This document shows, piece by piece, positions 17,934-26,429 of a stretch of 34,064 nucleotides of DNA. The stretch comes from a gamma proteobacterium symbiont of Ctena orbiculata (GTDB lineage Bacteria > Pseudomonadota > Gammaproteobacteria > Chromatiales > Chromatiaceae): positions 1 to 34,064 of the forward strand of contig NATV01000078.1 of NCBI GenBank assembly GCA_003094535.1, in the 5' to 3' direction. Position 1 is the stretch's first letter. Every line of letters begins with the position of its first letter. The position numbers and the translations under genes were made by a program. The notes below the pieces were generated by a model. That model saw only the letters and a list, made by a program, of their open reading frames with translations, made no database searches and was not told the DNA's origin.

Positions 17934-17952
17934 CGGTACAATTTCGGTACAC
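17934..17952 (+). promoter_or_regulatory. Paired integrase arm-type site candidates, left end
   Basis: CGGTACA (17934-17940) and CGGTACAC (17945-17952), 11 bp apart start to start. The same pair with the same spacing lies at 31521-31539 inside the right end. They overlap the region just upstream of the integrase ATG, so the integrase may also control its own expression. Confidence 0.6.
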
Positions 17953-17973
17953 TGCCAGTACCGGAGGCGTATC

Positions 17974-19017
17974 ATGGCGACTATCACCAAGACCCCGTCG
18001 AACACCTGGAAGGCTGTCATCCGTAAACGCGGCTGGCCTACGGCAATCAAAACATTTCGTACCAAACGCGATGCCGGGGACTGGGCGCGACGCACAGAAG
18101 ATGAGATGGTGCGGGGCGTGTACATCGACCGTGCCGGTGCTGACCGTATCCTGCTAGAGCAAGCACTGGGCCGCTACCTGCACGAGGTCTCCTCTACCAA
18201 AAGAGCCAGTACCCACAGCGCTGAGCAGCACAAAGCCAAGGCGCTGAGGGCTAATCTGGGAGCCTATAGTCTGGCGGCCATTACCCCTGACCTGGTTGCC
18301 AGGTATCGCGATGATCGTCTGGAGGAGGGCAAGTCAGCCAGCACGGTTCGGCTGGAGCTGTCGCTGCTCTCGCATCTTTTCACCATCGCCATTAAGGAGT
18401 GGCGTATCGGGCTGTTTTACAATCCTGTGGCGAACATCCGTAAACCAGCGCCGGCCAAAGGCCGTGATCGTCGATTAACCGCGGATGAAGAGAAGATCCT
18501 GTTCCAGGCCTGCGATAGACATTCCAACCCCATGCTTGGTTGGATCGCGCGCATTGCCCTTCACACCGGAATGCGTGCCGGCGAGATCAAGTCACTGACC
18601 CGGCGACAGGTGAACCTGCAGAAACGCACCGCGCATCTGAGCGAAACCAAGAATGGCTCGGCCCGCACCGTCCCGCTTACCCGCGAAGCAACCGAAGTCT
18701 TTCGCATAGCGCTAAGCAACCCTGTGCGCCCCCTCGAAACTGATCTGATCTTCTGGGGTGAGCCCGGTCGCGATGGTAAACGGCGACCTTATGAATTCCG
18801 CCCCGCCTGGCACCGTACACTGAAAGAGGCCGGTATCAAGGGCCTGCGCTTCCACGACCTCCGCCACGAGGCCGTCTCCCGCCTGGTGGAGGCAGGCCTC
18901 GGCGATCAGGAGGTCGCCGCGATCTCCGGCCATAAGTCGATGCAGATGCTTAAACGCTATACACACCTGCGTGCGGAGGATCTCGTCGAACGTCTGGATC
19001 AGGTATTCCACAGCTGA
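17974..19017 (+). CDS. Tyrosine-recombinase integrase of the tRNA-Phe island
   Basis: 347 aa from the ATG at 17974 with GGAGG seven bases upstream. N-terminal arm-binding segment with the phage-type ITKTPSNTWKAVIRKRGWPTAIKTF, core-binding domain at about residues 60-150, and a catalytic domain with Arg201 (HTGMRAGEI), Lys226, His294-x-x-Arg297 (HDLRHEAVSRL), His320 (SGHKS) and nucleophile Tyr329 (LKRYTHL). All catalytic residues are present, so it should be active. It is transcribed away from the tRNA, the normal arrangement. Confidence 0.95.
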   Translation: MATITKTPSNTWKAVIRKRGWPTAIKTFRTKRDAGDWARRTEDEMVRGVYIDRAGADRILLEQALGRYLHEVSSTKRASTHSAEQHKAKALRANLGAYSLAAITPDLVARYRDDRLEEGKSASTVRLELSLLSHLFTIAIKEWRIGLFYNPVANIRKPAPAKGRDRRLTADEEKILFQACDRHSNPMLGWIARIALHTGMRAGEIKSLTRRQVNLQKRTAHLSETKNGSARTVPLTREATEVFRIALSNPVRPLETDLIFWGEPGRDGKRRPYEFRPAWHRTLKEAGIKGLRFHDLRHEAVSRLVEAGLGDQEVAAISGHKSMQMLKRYTHLRAEDLVERLDQVFHS

Positions 19018-19279
19018 TTGACCAGTTCTAGGTGATGCAGCTAATAGAATTCAGCCTACTCCAGAGCATCGTGGTAGCTGTATGAGCGTTACGGCTTTGC
19101 AGCGGCTACTGCAATCTCCTACCTGGATTTCAGAAATCGACCTCAAGCTGACTCATGACATTGTATTTCCAGAATTACGGGCATATTTTTGAAATTGTAG
19201 GATTTAGACAGACATTCGAAGCGCTTTCTATCTGTCAAGTAGCAGCTATCACAGCTTAAACTGCTAAAGGAGAAACGCC

Positions 19280-19720
19280 ATGGAAAGTAGGAGGAACTGG
19301 CGACTAAAGGCATCATTCGCTTGTTATACGCTTTTTCTAATAATTACTATCGTATTCGCTTTTATCTATCTCTTTCGCTCAGAATTTATGCCATACCATG
19401 CTTTGGCAGTAGGTCACAGCTGGTCTGAAACTGCACCGGCTTATCAGAACTTGATTATAGGTTTGATGAAAGCTGTTGGGGGAGGATGGCTATCTATTGC
19501 AATAGCAATATCTGTTCTTCTCATAAAGCCTATCAAGCAAGGCGAACACTGGGCGTATTGGGCAATTCCTGCAATTGGACTACCGCCTGCGTTGATCAAT
19601 TTGTACGTGGCAGTTAATATGGCGCTTAATACTCCGGCATCTCCCCCGTGGGTGTTTGCTGCCTTGGCAATATTGTGCCTCCTGGGAGGATTTGTTTTAT
19701 CTTCTAAAAAAGAGGCATGA
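19280..19720 (+). CDS. Four-helix integral membrane protein, DUF4345-like
   Basis: 146 aa with four hydrophobic segments (about residues 13-32, 60-82, 92-114 and 122-140). It carries FMPYHALAVGHSWSETAPAYQNLIIGLMKAVGGGWL and TPASPPWVFAAL, a pattern I associate with small DUF4345-like membrane proteins of unknown function. AGGAG precedes the ATG at a good distance. Codon use is AT-rich compared with the core genes to the left. Standalone on the island; no functional link to the sox genes is evident. Confidence 0.7.
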   Translation: MESRRNWRLKASFACYTLFLIITIVFAFIYLFRSEFMPYHALAVGHSWSETAPAYQNLIIGLMKAVGGGWLSIAIAISVLLIKPIKQGEHWAYWAIPAIGLPPALINLYVAVNMALNTPASPPWVFAALAILCLLGGFVLSSKKEA

Positions 19721-20007
19721 TCCGATATTAAAATGCCTCTCAATCTGTATTCTGCAGATGTTCGCTGGACATCGGGTTCGGGTTAACAGCGTATCTAGCG
19801 GATTTAACCGTCATGAGTAACGTCCGCTTTTCGATTCTCGGATATTCTCGCGAGGGCAGACATCAGTATTGCACATTGCAACACCGGTCTGTGCGCCTTA
19901 TTGAGCGATGTGAAACTACGACAGCAACAGGCTGGTTCGCAGCGATAGCGGACATATACAATTTCATCGCCGAGGTCTCCGATCGGTTAAATATATTGCG
20001 GCTGGTG

Positions 20008-21696
20008 TTACTCTGGTAAGCCAGCTTTACGAAGATCCAACATCAACTTCTCCCGAATCGACTGCTCCTGGTATGGAAATGCATATTCCAGGAGTTTCAG
20101 AGAGAAGCCAGGATTAGAGATGGCCAGTTCATCCTTTTGCCAAGTCATCTCATCTTTGTTACCGATCTGGGCCAGAGCAACAATCAACCACATACGTGCA
20201 CGCATGTGTAACGGGCTGGCATTTAAAGCCCGATTGAAGGCATCAATCGCATCGACATACTTGCCTTGCACAAAATAGATCTCACCAAGGATCTCCGAGT
20301 AGGATGCTGGAACGATAGGATTGAGGCGCACAGCGGTCTCCAACGCTGACAAGGCCTCATTGGGATGGCCTGCAAAATTCATAATCCAAGCGAGCATAGC
20401 GTATGCGTCAGCATAATTCGGACTATAGGCTATTGCCTGTTTAGTTGCTTCGATGGCCTTTGCATGTTGACCATTGAACAGGGCAACCTGGCCAGTTACA
20501 AAATGGACCTGTGGTATCGATGGATTGATGGCGGCAGCTTTCTCCGCCAACTGTTCCGCTAAAGCCATAGATTGTCTAGGTGTTTCAGTCCAGCCGTCGA
20601 TAGCATCGCGGGAATGGACCAGAGCCAGTCCTGCAATAGCCCGTGCGAAATCCGGGACAAGGGCAATAGCCTGCTCATAATGTTCGCGAGCAGAACGATT
20701 ACTCTCGGGTGTGCGATGACCATATTCCTCCATCCCTCTCAGGAAAAGATCATAAGCTTCGACATTGTCAATGGGGTATTTCTTGAGGATGTCCCTCTCA
20801 TTAGGAGCCAACTTGATCCTGAGTGCAGCAACCAATGCCGTTACTACTTGATCCTGTAGTTCGAATATTTCTCCCATTTCGCTGTTATAGCGCTCTGCCC
20901 ACAGTGCCCTCTCACCGGCTGCCTCGATCAATTGCACATTGACTTGCAAGCGATCATCTTGGCGCTGTACGCTGCCTCGAACAATGTAGTCGACATCGAG
21001 TTCTCTGGATATTTGTCTTGTCTCTGATATGCTGCTCTGGTAAACGAATGCCGACCCGGGAGCAATCACCAGCAGGCCAGAAATTTTTGCTAGGTCTGTT
21101 ATCAGGTTTACCGTGATGCCATTTGCGAAATATTCCTGCCCTGGTTTTTCATCGAGGTTTTCAAATGGGATGATCGCAACAGAGGGTTTTCGCTCAACCG
21201 CCCCATCTGTAATCTGCTGCACAATTTTAGGAGCTGCCTGTTGTTGAATTAGCAGCCAACCCGCCACCCCCAGCAAGAACGCCAGGGAAAGCAGCAACCA
21301 GATCCAAAAACGGATATTCCGGGAAAGTGTTCTTTCAGAACCAGAGCGTTGTTGCAAAGACGGCTCAGGCTGGGCATCATTCCAATTCACTTCGGCAATC
21401 AGGCGATAGCCGGTTTTAGGCACGGTTTCGATTACTTTTGGGTTTCTGGCGTCATCTATAAAGGTCCGCCGGAGTTTTGATATTGTGTTAGTCAACGCGT
21501 CTTCACCTACGACGCGTCCCCAGATATTTTCCTCGAGCTCCGTCCGGCTGATCACACGTCCCGCATGGGCAGCAAAGTAGACTAAGAGCTGCATGGCCCT
21601 AGGCTCCAACCGCATTTTCCTCCCATCCCCTGTCACTCGCAGCAGGGAAGGTTCAACACGGTAACCGCCGAGCCTGAAGGTTTGGGTATCGTTCAT
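20008..21696 (-). CDS. CadC-like membrane transcriptional regulator with TolB-like and TPR domains
   Basis: 562 aa from the ATG at 21696 (a TTG at 21717, better placed after AGAGGA, would give 569). In order: OmpR/ToxR-type winged helix (FRLGGYRVEPSLLRV ... ISRTELEENIWG ... VIETVPKTGYRLIAEV), one membrane helix (about residues 130-150), a periplasmic TolB/FlgO-like domain (SVAIIPFENLDEKPGQEYFANGI ... DYIVRGSVQRQ), then several TPR units to the end. Such one-component proteins sense periplasmic signals and bind DNA from the membrane. It is divergent from the cupin-soxYZ operon across 215 bp and is the natural candidate to regulate it. Regulation is inferred from position only. Confidence 0.88.
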   Translation of the reverse strand: MNDTQTFRLGGYRVEPSLLRVTGDGRKMRLEPRAMQLLVYFAAHAGRVISRTELEENIWGRVVGEDALTNTISKLRRTFIDDARNPKVIETVPKTGYRLIAEVNWNDAQPEPSLQQRSGSERTLSRNIRFWIWLLLSLAFLLGVAGWLLIQQQAAPKIVQQITDGAVERKPSVAIIPFENLDEKPGQEYFANGITVNLITDLAKISGLLVIAPGSAFVYQSSISETRQISRELDVDYIVRGSVQRQDDRLQVNVQLIEAAGERALWAERYNSEMGEIFELQDQVVTALVAALRIKLAPNERDILKKYPIDNVEAYDLFLRGMEEYGHRTPESNRSAREHYEQAIALVPDFARAIAGLALVHSRDAIDGWTETPRQSMALAEQLAEKAAAINPSIPQVHFVTGQVALFNGQHAKAIEATKQAIAYSPNYADAYAMLAWIMNFAGHPNEALSALETAVRLNPIVPASYSEILGEIYFVQGKYVDAIDAFNRALNASPLHMRARMWLIVALAQIGNKDEMTWQKDELAISNPGFSLKLLEYAFPYQEQSIREKLMLDLRKAGLPE

Positions 21697-21717
21697 TTGT
21701 GAGCTTGTTTCAGGCAA

Positions 21718-21828
21718 AAAAAGTCCTCTGCAACCTATCGAAATCCTAACGCAGTAGACGGCTATTCTGTTGTTTATTAAAGAGAATACAAAAAACGGAA
21801 AAGTGACGGCTTTTCGTTAGGACTTTTT
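21718..21828. promoter_or_regulatory. Inverted repeats in the divergent regulator/cupin promoter region
   Basis: AAAAAGTCCT (21718-21727) is the reverse complement of AGGACTTTTT (21819-21828), and TCCTAACG (21744-21751) of CGTTAGGA (21815-21822). The two pairs share AGGA and lie between the regulator and the operon it probably controls, so they are candidate operator half-sites. A TTGACA at 21853-21858 has no convincing -10 at 17 bp. Confidence 0.4.
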
Positions 21829-21911
21829 AAAATTCTAGCACTATTAATTTCGTTGACAGCACCCACTTCTATCAAGGGCGCTTATCAATCGGTAGCAGAC
21901 AGGAGGAAGAA

Positions 21912-22382
21912 ATGAAAACACCTACCCAATTCATGGTCTTGTGCACTATTGGACTCATGACATCTATCACCGCTTTCGCTGGGGATACCCCCGATAGTGG
22001 CATCATGCTGACACCTGAGGAAATGAAATGGAAAGACAATCCTCGAGTGACCGGCTTAGGGGTCTCACATATCATTGGGCACGGTAAGAAACCGGGACCA
22101 TTTGTCTACCGGGTTAAATTTCCGAAGGGCCGTGTTGTCCAGGCTCATAGTCATCCTGATGATCGGACCTATACAGTGATTTCAGGTACCTGGTATATCG
22201 GGTGGGGTGACAAGTACGATCCGGACAAGTTGATCGCTTTGCCCGCAGGCAGCTTCTATACCGAACCGGCGGGCGTACCACATTTCATTTCCACCCCTGA
22301 TGGAGAAACAGTGGTACAGATAACGGGCACAGGTCCGACATCGGCGAAATTCGTTGATTCCGCCCACGCATCCAAAAAGTAG
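21912..22382 (+). CDS. Exported cupin-domain protein
   Basis: 156 aa with signal peptide (residues 1 to about 23, ending TAFA). Single cupin barrel: motif 1 around QAHSHPDDRTYTVISGTW (His-x-His; the usual Glu is not in place) and motif 2 GSFYTEPAGVPHF. It resembles DUF4437/ChrR-type cupins with the IGWGDKYDPDKLIALPAGSF segment. Ligand unknown; a metal could be bound by the three histidines. CAGGAGGAAG precedes the ATG. First gene of the operon; the ankyrin gene starts 10 bp after its stop. Confidence 0.85.
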   Translation: MKTPTQFMVLCTIGLMTSITAFAGDTPDSGIMLTPEEMKWKDNPRVTGLGVSHIIGHGKKPGPFVYRVKFPKGRVVQAHSHPDDRTYTVISGTWYIGWGDKYDPDKLIALPAGSFYTEPAGVPHFISTPDGETVVQITGTGPTSAKFVDSAHASKK

Positions 22383-22391
22383 GGGGCATAG

Positions 22392-23957
22392 ATGGTTATT
22401 TGCCAATACCTCTGTGCATTCTTGAAGCAGGTCAAATGGGCTCTGGTGACCGGGCTTCCGGCTGTGTTTTTGATAACCGGGGCCATGGCCAATCAACTGA
22501 TGTTGCACAACGTGGTTCAGGAAGAGAATAGGACCGCACTAAAACAGGCCATTGCATCTGCCGAATCGCTGGACGCCCGGGACCCGAATGGCTGGACCGC
22601 CTTAATGTACGCAACGAAGGCTGGCAAGTCAGATGCCGTATCCCTGCTGTTGACAGCAGGGGCATCACCGGACATCGGTGACCGCCTGGGCAGAACCCCG
22701 CTGAATATGGCTGTATCGGTTCCTAAGAAGGTTAGTCAACTGTTGATTCAGGCCGGGGCTGATATTAACCAACGCAATGCGGGTGGGGCAACTGCCCTTA
22801 TGTTGGCGGCGGGCAATGGAAGGCAGGATTTGGTCTCGTTGCTATTGGACGCCGGGGCCCGCTTAGACCTTAAGGACTATCAGGGAAACTCCGTAGTGGA
22901 CTGGTCTCGCCGGGGTGGTTTCGACGAACTAACCCGGAGGCTGGAACGGAGACTTGAGAAACAGGATAAGGTTGCGATTGCTAGTGGTGAGGAGTTTGCT
23001 GAAGACATATTTGTTGACGTGCAGTTTCCCGACTGGTTCAAGGCAAGTTTCCTGGATTTGAGTGAGGATCTGAAAGAGGCGCTCAATGCTGGTAAGCAGG
23101 GCCTCATGATTTTCATCAGCACCCGTCGTTGCAGCTATTGTAAAGCGTTCATTCAGAACTCCTTGAACCGACCGGACATTCAGGGGCGCGTAGAGACTTC
23201 CTTCGACGTGATCGGCCTGGAGATCTTTGACGACAGTGAAATGATTGATCCAGAGGGCAATAGCTATCGTGTGAAGGAGTTTGTCACCTCCAATAAGGCT
23301 GCCTATACGCCCACCTTGATCTTCTACGGCGTGTCAGGAAGAAAGCTGCTGAAAATCGTGGGCTACTATCCACCAGACAAGTTCCAAAAGGTACTGGACT
23401 ACCTGGAAGGAAAGCGTTATCTACACGAAACTCTACGCAGCTATCTCAACAGAACAGCCATATCCTCAACAAAATCGACATCAGACATCTCGGTCGATCA
23501 AGAGTTGTTTACTAAACCGCCCTACCTGCTTGACCGGAGGGCTGGTCCAGCGGCACGACCGTTGCTAGTCGTCTTTGAACGCCCCAACTGTGCAACCTGT
23601 GAGCGTTTTCATCGGCAGGTGCTTAGGGATAAATCAGTACGTCGTTTGATGAGGGAGTTTGAGGCCGTGCAACTTGATGCATCCAATACCAGCTCAGGCC
23701 TCATAATTCCAAATGGTGAGCGCATCTCACCTGCTCAATGGTTTGAGCGGCTAGACCTCTCATACAGTCCTGCAATTCTGTTTTTCGATGAATCAGGCAA
23801 TGAGGTCATGCGTTTGGACTCTGAAACCAAGCGTTTTCGCATGGAGGGGTCACTGCAGTTGGTGCTAGAGAAGGGTTATCTAAAGGACGCACAACTGCAA
23901 CGCTGGCGACGGGACAAGGCAGTGGAGTTGTTCAAGTTGAATGCTAGTAATGAATGA
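22392..23957 (+). CDS. Periplasmic ankyrin-repeat protein with two thioredoxin-like domains
   Basis: 521 aa. Residues 1-33 form a signal peptide ending AMA. About 40-185 are four ankyrin repeats (DPNGWTALMYATKAGKSDAV, DRLGRTPLNMAVSV, NAGGATALMLAAGNGRQDLV, DYQGNSVVDWSRRGG). Residues 230-350 form a first thioredoxin-like domain with the redox pair Cys247-Ser-Tyr-Cys250 (STRRCSYCKAF) and a likely cis-proline in YTPTLIFYG. Residues 375-505 form a second with Cys400-Ala-Thr-Cys403 (RPNCATCERF) and YSPAILFFD. The thioredoxin parts resemble the SoxW type of periplasmic thiol proteins. It lies 12 bp before soxY, so a role in reducing or loading the SoxY cysteine is the simplest hypothesis. The combined architecture is not one I recognise as a named family. 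Confidence 0.85.
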   Translation: MVICQYLCAFLKQVKWALVTGLPAVFLITGAMANQLMLHNVVQEENRTALKQAIASAESLDARDPNGWTALMYATKAGKSDAVSLLLTAGASPDIGDRLGRTPLNMAVSVPKKVSQLLIQAGADINQRNAGGATALMLAAGNGRQDLVSLLLDAGARLDLKDYQGNSVVDWSRRGGFDELTRRLERRLEKQDKVAIASGEEFAEDIFVDVQFPDWFKASFLDLSEDLKEALNAGKQGLMIFISTRRCSYCKAFIQNSLNRPDIQGRVETSFDVIGLEIFDDSEMIDPEGNSYRVKEFVTSNKAAYTPTLIFYGVSGRKLLKIVGYYPPDKFQKVLDYLEGKRYLHETLRSYLNRTAISSTKSTSDISVDQELFTKPPYLLDRRAGPAARPLLVVFERPNCATCERFHRQVLRDKSVRRLMREFEAVQLDASNTSSGLIIPNGERISPAQWFERLDLSYSPAILFFDESGNEVMRLDSETKRFRMEGSLQLVLEKGYLKDAQLQRWRRDKAVELFKLNASNE

Positions 23958-23969
23958 GGAGTGATAACC

Positions 23970-24443
23970 ATGACACCGAACACCAAGCGCAGAGACTTTC
24001 TGAAAGTCGCATTGATAATGGGGTTGGCTGGTAGCACCTTTGCTACTGGGCTGTTTGCTCCCCGGTATGTTTTAGCCGGCTGGAATCGAAAGGCATTTGA
24101 ATCCAAGCACGTTAATGACGCATTGAAAAACGGATTTGGAAGTTTGGATATCGTTATGTCAGATAACATCAATATTGAGGCCCCGGACATCGCAGCTAAC
24201 GGAGCCATAGTTCCTGTATCCGTAGTGGCAAAACTGTCAGCAGTAGAAGCCATTGCTCTGCTTTCAGAAAAAAATCCCAGACCTTTGGGTGCCATTTTTC
24301 ACCCTCGCGCGGGTATCCGGCCAAAGATGTCAGTACGCATTAAAATGGGGCAATCGGGCGATGTCATTGCAATCGTCAAGTCCGAGGGGAAATTATATAT
24401 GGCTCGACGAAGCATTAAGGTAACTGCGGGTGGTTGTGCTTAG
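23970..24443 (+). CDS. soxY: SoxY sulfur-carrier subunit, Tat-exported
   Basis: 157 aa from the ATG at 23970, preceded by GAGGAG. Tat signal TKRRDFLKVALIMGLAGS. The body (SLDIVMSDNINIEAPDIAANGAIVPVSV ... NPRPLGAIFHPRAGIRPKMSVRIKMGQSGDVIAIVKSEGKLY) is SoxY. The end is KVTAGGCA, placing the substrate-carrying cysteine penultimate; the canonical ending is GGCG(G), so the last residue differs. SoxYZ carries sulfur intermediates covalently on this cysteine during thiosulfate oxidation. No soxA, X, B or CD is on the island, so it must serve host Sox enzymes or a different reaction. Confidence 0.88.
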   Translation: MTPNTKRRDFLKVALIMGLAGSTFATGLFAPRYVLAGWNRKAFESKHVNDALKNGFGSLDIVMSDNINIEAPDIAANGAIVPVSVVAKLSAVEAIALLSEKNPRPLGAIFHPRAGIRPKMSVRIKMGQSGDVIAIVKSEGKLYMARRSIKVTAGGCA

Positions 24444-24498
24444 TAAATGAAGTCTAATTGTTGACTTCTCTTTTTCGACATAATCAGAGGCGACCAAC

Positions 24499-24816
24499 AT
24501 GAGTAAGAAAAATATAAAGATTCGCGCACGACTCAAGAATGGTGTGACAAATGTTAAGACCTTAATTTCCCATCCCATGGAAACAGGATTAAGAAAAGAT
24601 AAAAAGAGCGGGAGAACAATCCCGGCTCACTTTATTCAGGAAGTAAATTGCTTACACAACGGTGAATTGAAACTGTCAACGGAGTTGGGGATTTCGGTCT
24701 CAAGAAATCCCTATCTGCAATTTGAGCTCGAGGGCGGCGCCAAGGGGGACACCTTGGAGCTAACATGGCGAGACAATTGGGGGAAGACCGATACCGCCAC
24801 TGCGCAAATCAAATGA
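24499..24816 (+). CDS. soxZ: SoxZ, partner of SoxY
   Basis: 105 aa, standard length. It shows KIRARLKNGVTNVKTLISHPMETG, the conserved IPAHFIQEV, and the C-terminal GDTLELTWRDNWGKTDTATA. SoxZ has no signal of its own and is exported with SoxY by the Tat route. It is the last gene of the cupin-ankyrin/Trx-soxY-soxZ operon; no clear intrinsic terminator follows. Confidence 0.93.
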   Translation: MSKKNIKIRARLKNGVTNVKTLISHPMETGLRKDKKSGRTIPAHFIQEVNCLHNGELKLSTELGISVSRNPYLQFELEGGAKGDTLELTWRDNWGKTDTATAQIK

Positions 24817-25397
24817 TGTGAAATGGTCTTATATAAATCCCACTCAAGCCTGATTCTGCGTTGATACTAAATAGGCATCATAGTGGTAGCAGTTTAGGAT
24901 GGCACGATTCCAACTGTGTACTTCTAGTAGATTCTCGTAGGCCTGCCGGCTATTGCTCCATCATTAGAAGTCATTCTCAGTAAACATAACCTTGTTAATT
25001 ATCTCACGTGACACAATTTTCAAAGCAGTTTTTCAATAAAGTTACTTCAATTTTTCCTCACAAATTAATAGAATTAAGTGACCGTTTTGGTCGATGACTG
25101 CTATTGCAAAACGAAACTTCAATGTCTGCAATGTGTAGATTCTGTTGAAAAACTCTGTTCTCTGACAGAGGCTGCTTTCTAGTCGTGAGAATTCCCGAAA
25201 TCACCTTCGCGAGAACGCAAGAAGGTAAGTGTCTTCCTGATTTTTCTTTCAGATTTCACGTAGGAGCGCGCCGTGCTGAACAGATTTTCAAACCCAGGAG
25301 TTTTTCAACATGGCGTAATTCCGGGATCGCTTCGTCGCAGCACATTGGCTAAGTTGAATGTGTAATCGACGTAGTGAACCTACAGGAGGATAGCAAG
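24817..25397. other. 581-bp AT-rich intergenic region upstream of the IS110 transposase
   Basis: No credible ORF. The right part contains the 168-bp TIR-bounded element (25143-25310). The long non-coding stretch before the recombinase is where IS110-group elements encode a bridge RNA, but I cannot identify one by eye. Confidence 0.6.
25143..25310. mobile_element. MITE-like element, 168 bp, 13-bp terminal inverted repeats
   Basis: TGTTGAAAAACTC (25143-25155) and GAGTTTTTCAACA (25298-25310) are perfect inverted repeats resembling ends of IS5/IS1182-type elements. The interior has no transposase. No target-site duplication is evident. Part of it may instead be an internal deletion remnant of an IS. 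Confidence 0.55.
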
Positions 25398-26429
25398 ATG
25401 ATCAGCTATGTTGGATTAGATGTATCTCTGAAAAGTACGTCAGTCTGCGTGGTCGATGTGGAAGGTTCTGTACTGATAGAGCAATCCGTAGCTTCGGAGC
25501 CAGATACTATCGCAAACTTTATTCATACGAATGCGTTGGAGGTTCAGCGCGTTGGCTTGGAGTCCGGCCCCACTTCGATTTGGTTTTGGCGAGAGCTGGC
25601 GCAACGAGGCTTACCCGTGATCTGTATTGATGCTCGCCATGCTCGGGCGGCCTTGTCCATGCAGATCAACAAGTCCGACCGAAACGACGCCGTTGGAATA
25701 GCGCGGATCATGCAGACGGGATGGTACCGAGAGGTACAGATCAAATCCCCACATAGCGATATGATACGTGCACTTCTGACCAGTCGGGCGTTGTTGGTCA
25801 AGATAAGGCGTGACCTGGAGAACCAGATACGCGGCTTGCTGAAGGTGGAAGGGCTCGTGATTGGTCGAGCGACGAAGAGAGTATTCGCCAGGCGGGTGGA
25901 GTCCTCGCTTGCGAATCGGTCGGATGTGGCGGAAATTGTCCGTCCTTTGTTGGAGACGCGACAGGCGGACCAGCAGCAATTGGTGACGCTGGATAAAGGG
26001 GTACGTCAACTGGCCGTTGAGACGCCGCTGACACAAAATTTCATGACAGTTCCTGGCGTGGGGCCAATCACAGCGTTGGCCTTCATGGCGGCCATTGATG
26101 ATCCGAGGCGGTTCAAACGCTCACGCAGTGTCGGTGCTTATCTCGGCCTAACGCCGCGCCGACATGCCTCCGGCGAGATTGACTGGAACGGGCGCATCTC
26201 GAAGTGCGGCAACAGCTTAGTTCGCACTTACCTGTTCGAGGCCGCAGGAGTGTTGCTCACACGAGTGCCTCAATCATGTGCACTCAAGGCATGGGGTCTC
26301 CGTATTGCCAAACGATCAGGTATGAAAAAAGCCCGTACGGCAGTGGCTAGAAAACTAGCCGTCATTCTTCACCGAATGTGGCTCGAGGGTACTGAGTTCC
26401 AATGGACGATCGAAAGCAAGACCGTTTGA
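25398..26429 (+). CDS. IS110 family transposase
   Basis: 343 aa from the ATG at 25398 (AGGAGGA upstream). N-terminal RuvC-like DEDD domain begins YVGLDVSLKSTSVCVVD; the middle carries DARHARAALSMQINKSDRNDAVGIARIM; the C-terminal Transposase_20 domain carries MTVPGVGPITALAFMAAI and ISKCGNSLVRTYLFEAA with the likely catalytic serine (RHASGEIDW or GNSLVR). It is complete, with no frameshift seen. IS110 recombinases work with a bridge RNA coded in the element's non-coding end. Confidence 0.95.
   Translation: MISYVGLDVSLKSTSVCVVDVEGSVLIEQSVASEPDTIANFIHTNALEVQRVGLESGPTSIWFWRELAQRGLPVICIDARHARAALSMQINKSDRNDAVGIARIMQTGWYREVQIKSPHSDMIRALLTSRALLVKIRRDLENQIRGLLKVEGLVIGRATKRVFARRVESSLANRSDVAEIVRPLLETRQADQQQLVTLDKGVRQLAVETPLTQNFMTVPGVGPITALAFMAAIDDPRRFKRSRSVGAYLGLTPRRHASGEIDWNGRISKCGNSLVRTYLFEAAGVLLTRVPQSCALKAWGLRIAKRSGMKKARTAVARKLAVILHRMWLEGTEFQWTIESKTV

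Noticed and set aside
19813-20019. 68-aa plus-strand frame between the 4-TM gene and the regulator
   Set aside because: No Shine-Dalgarno, no recognisable domain, runs into the regulator gene's 3' end.
21853-21881. Sigma-70 promoter TTGACA for the cupin operon
   Set aside because: Good -35 hexamer, but the -10 position at 17 bp is GC-rich and no other spacing gives a convincing -10.
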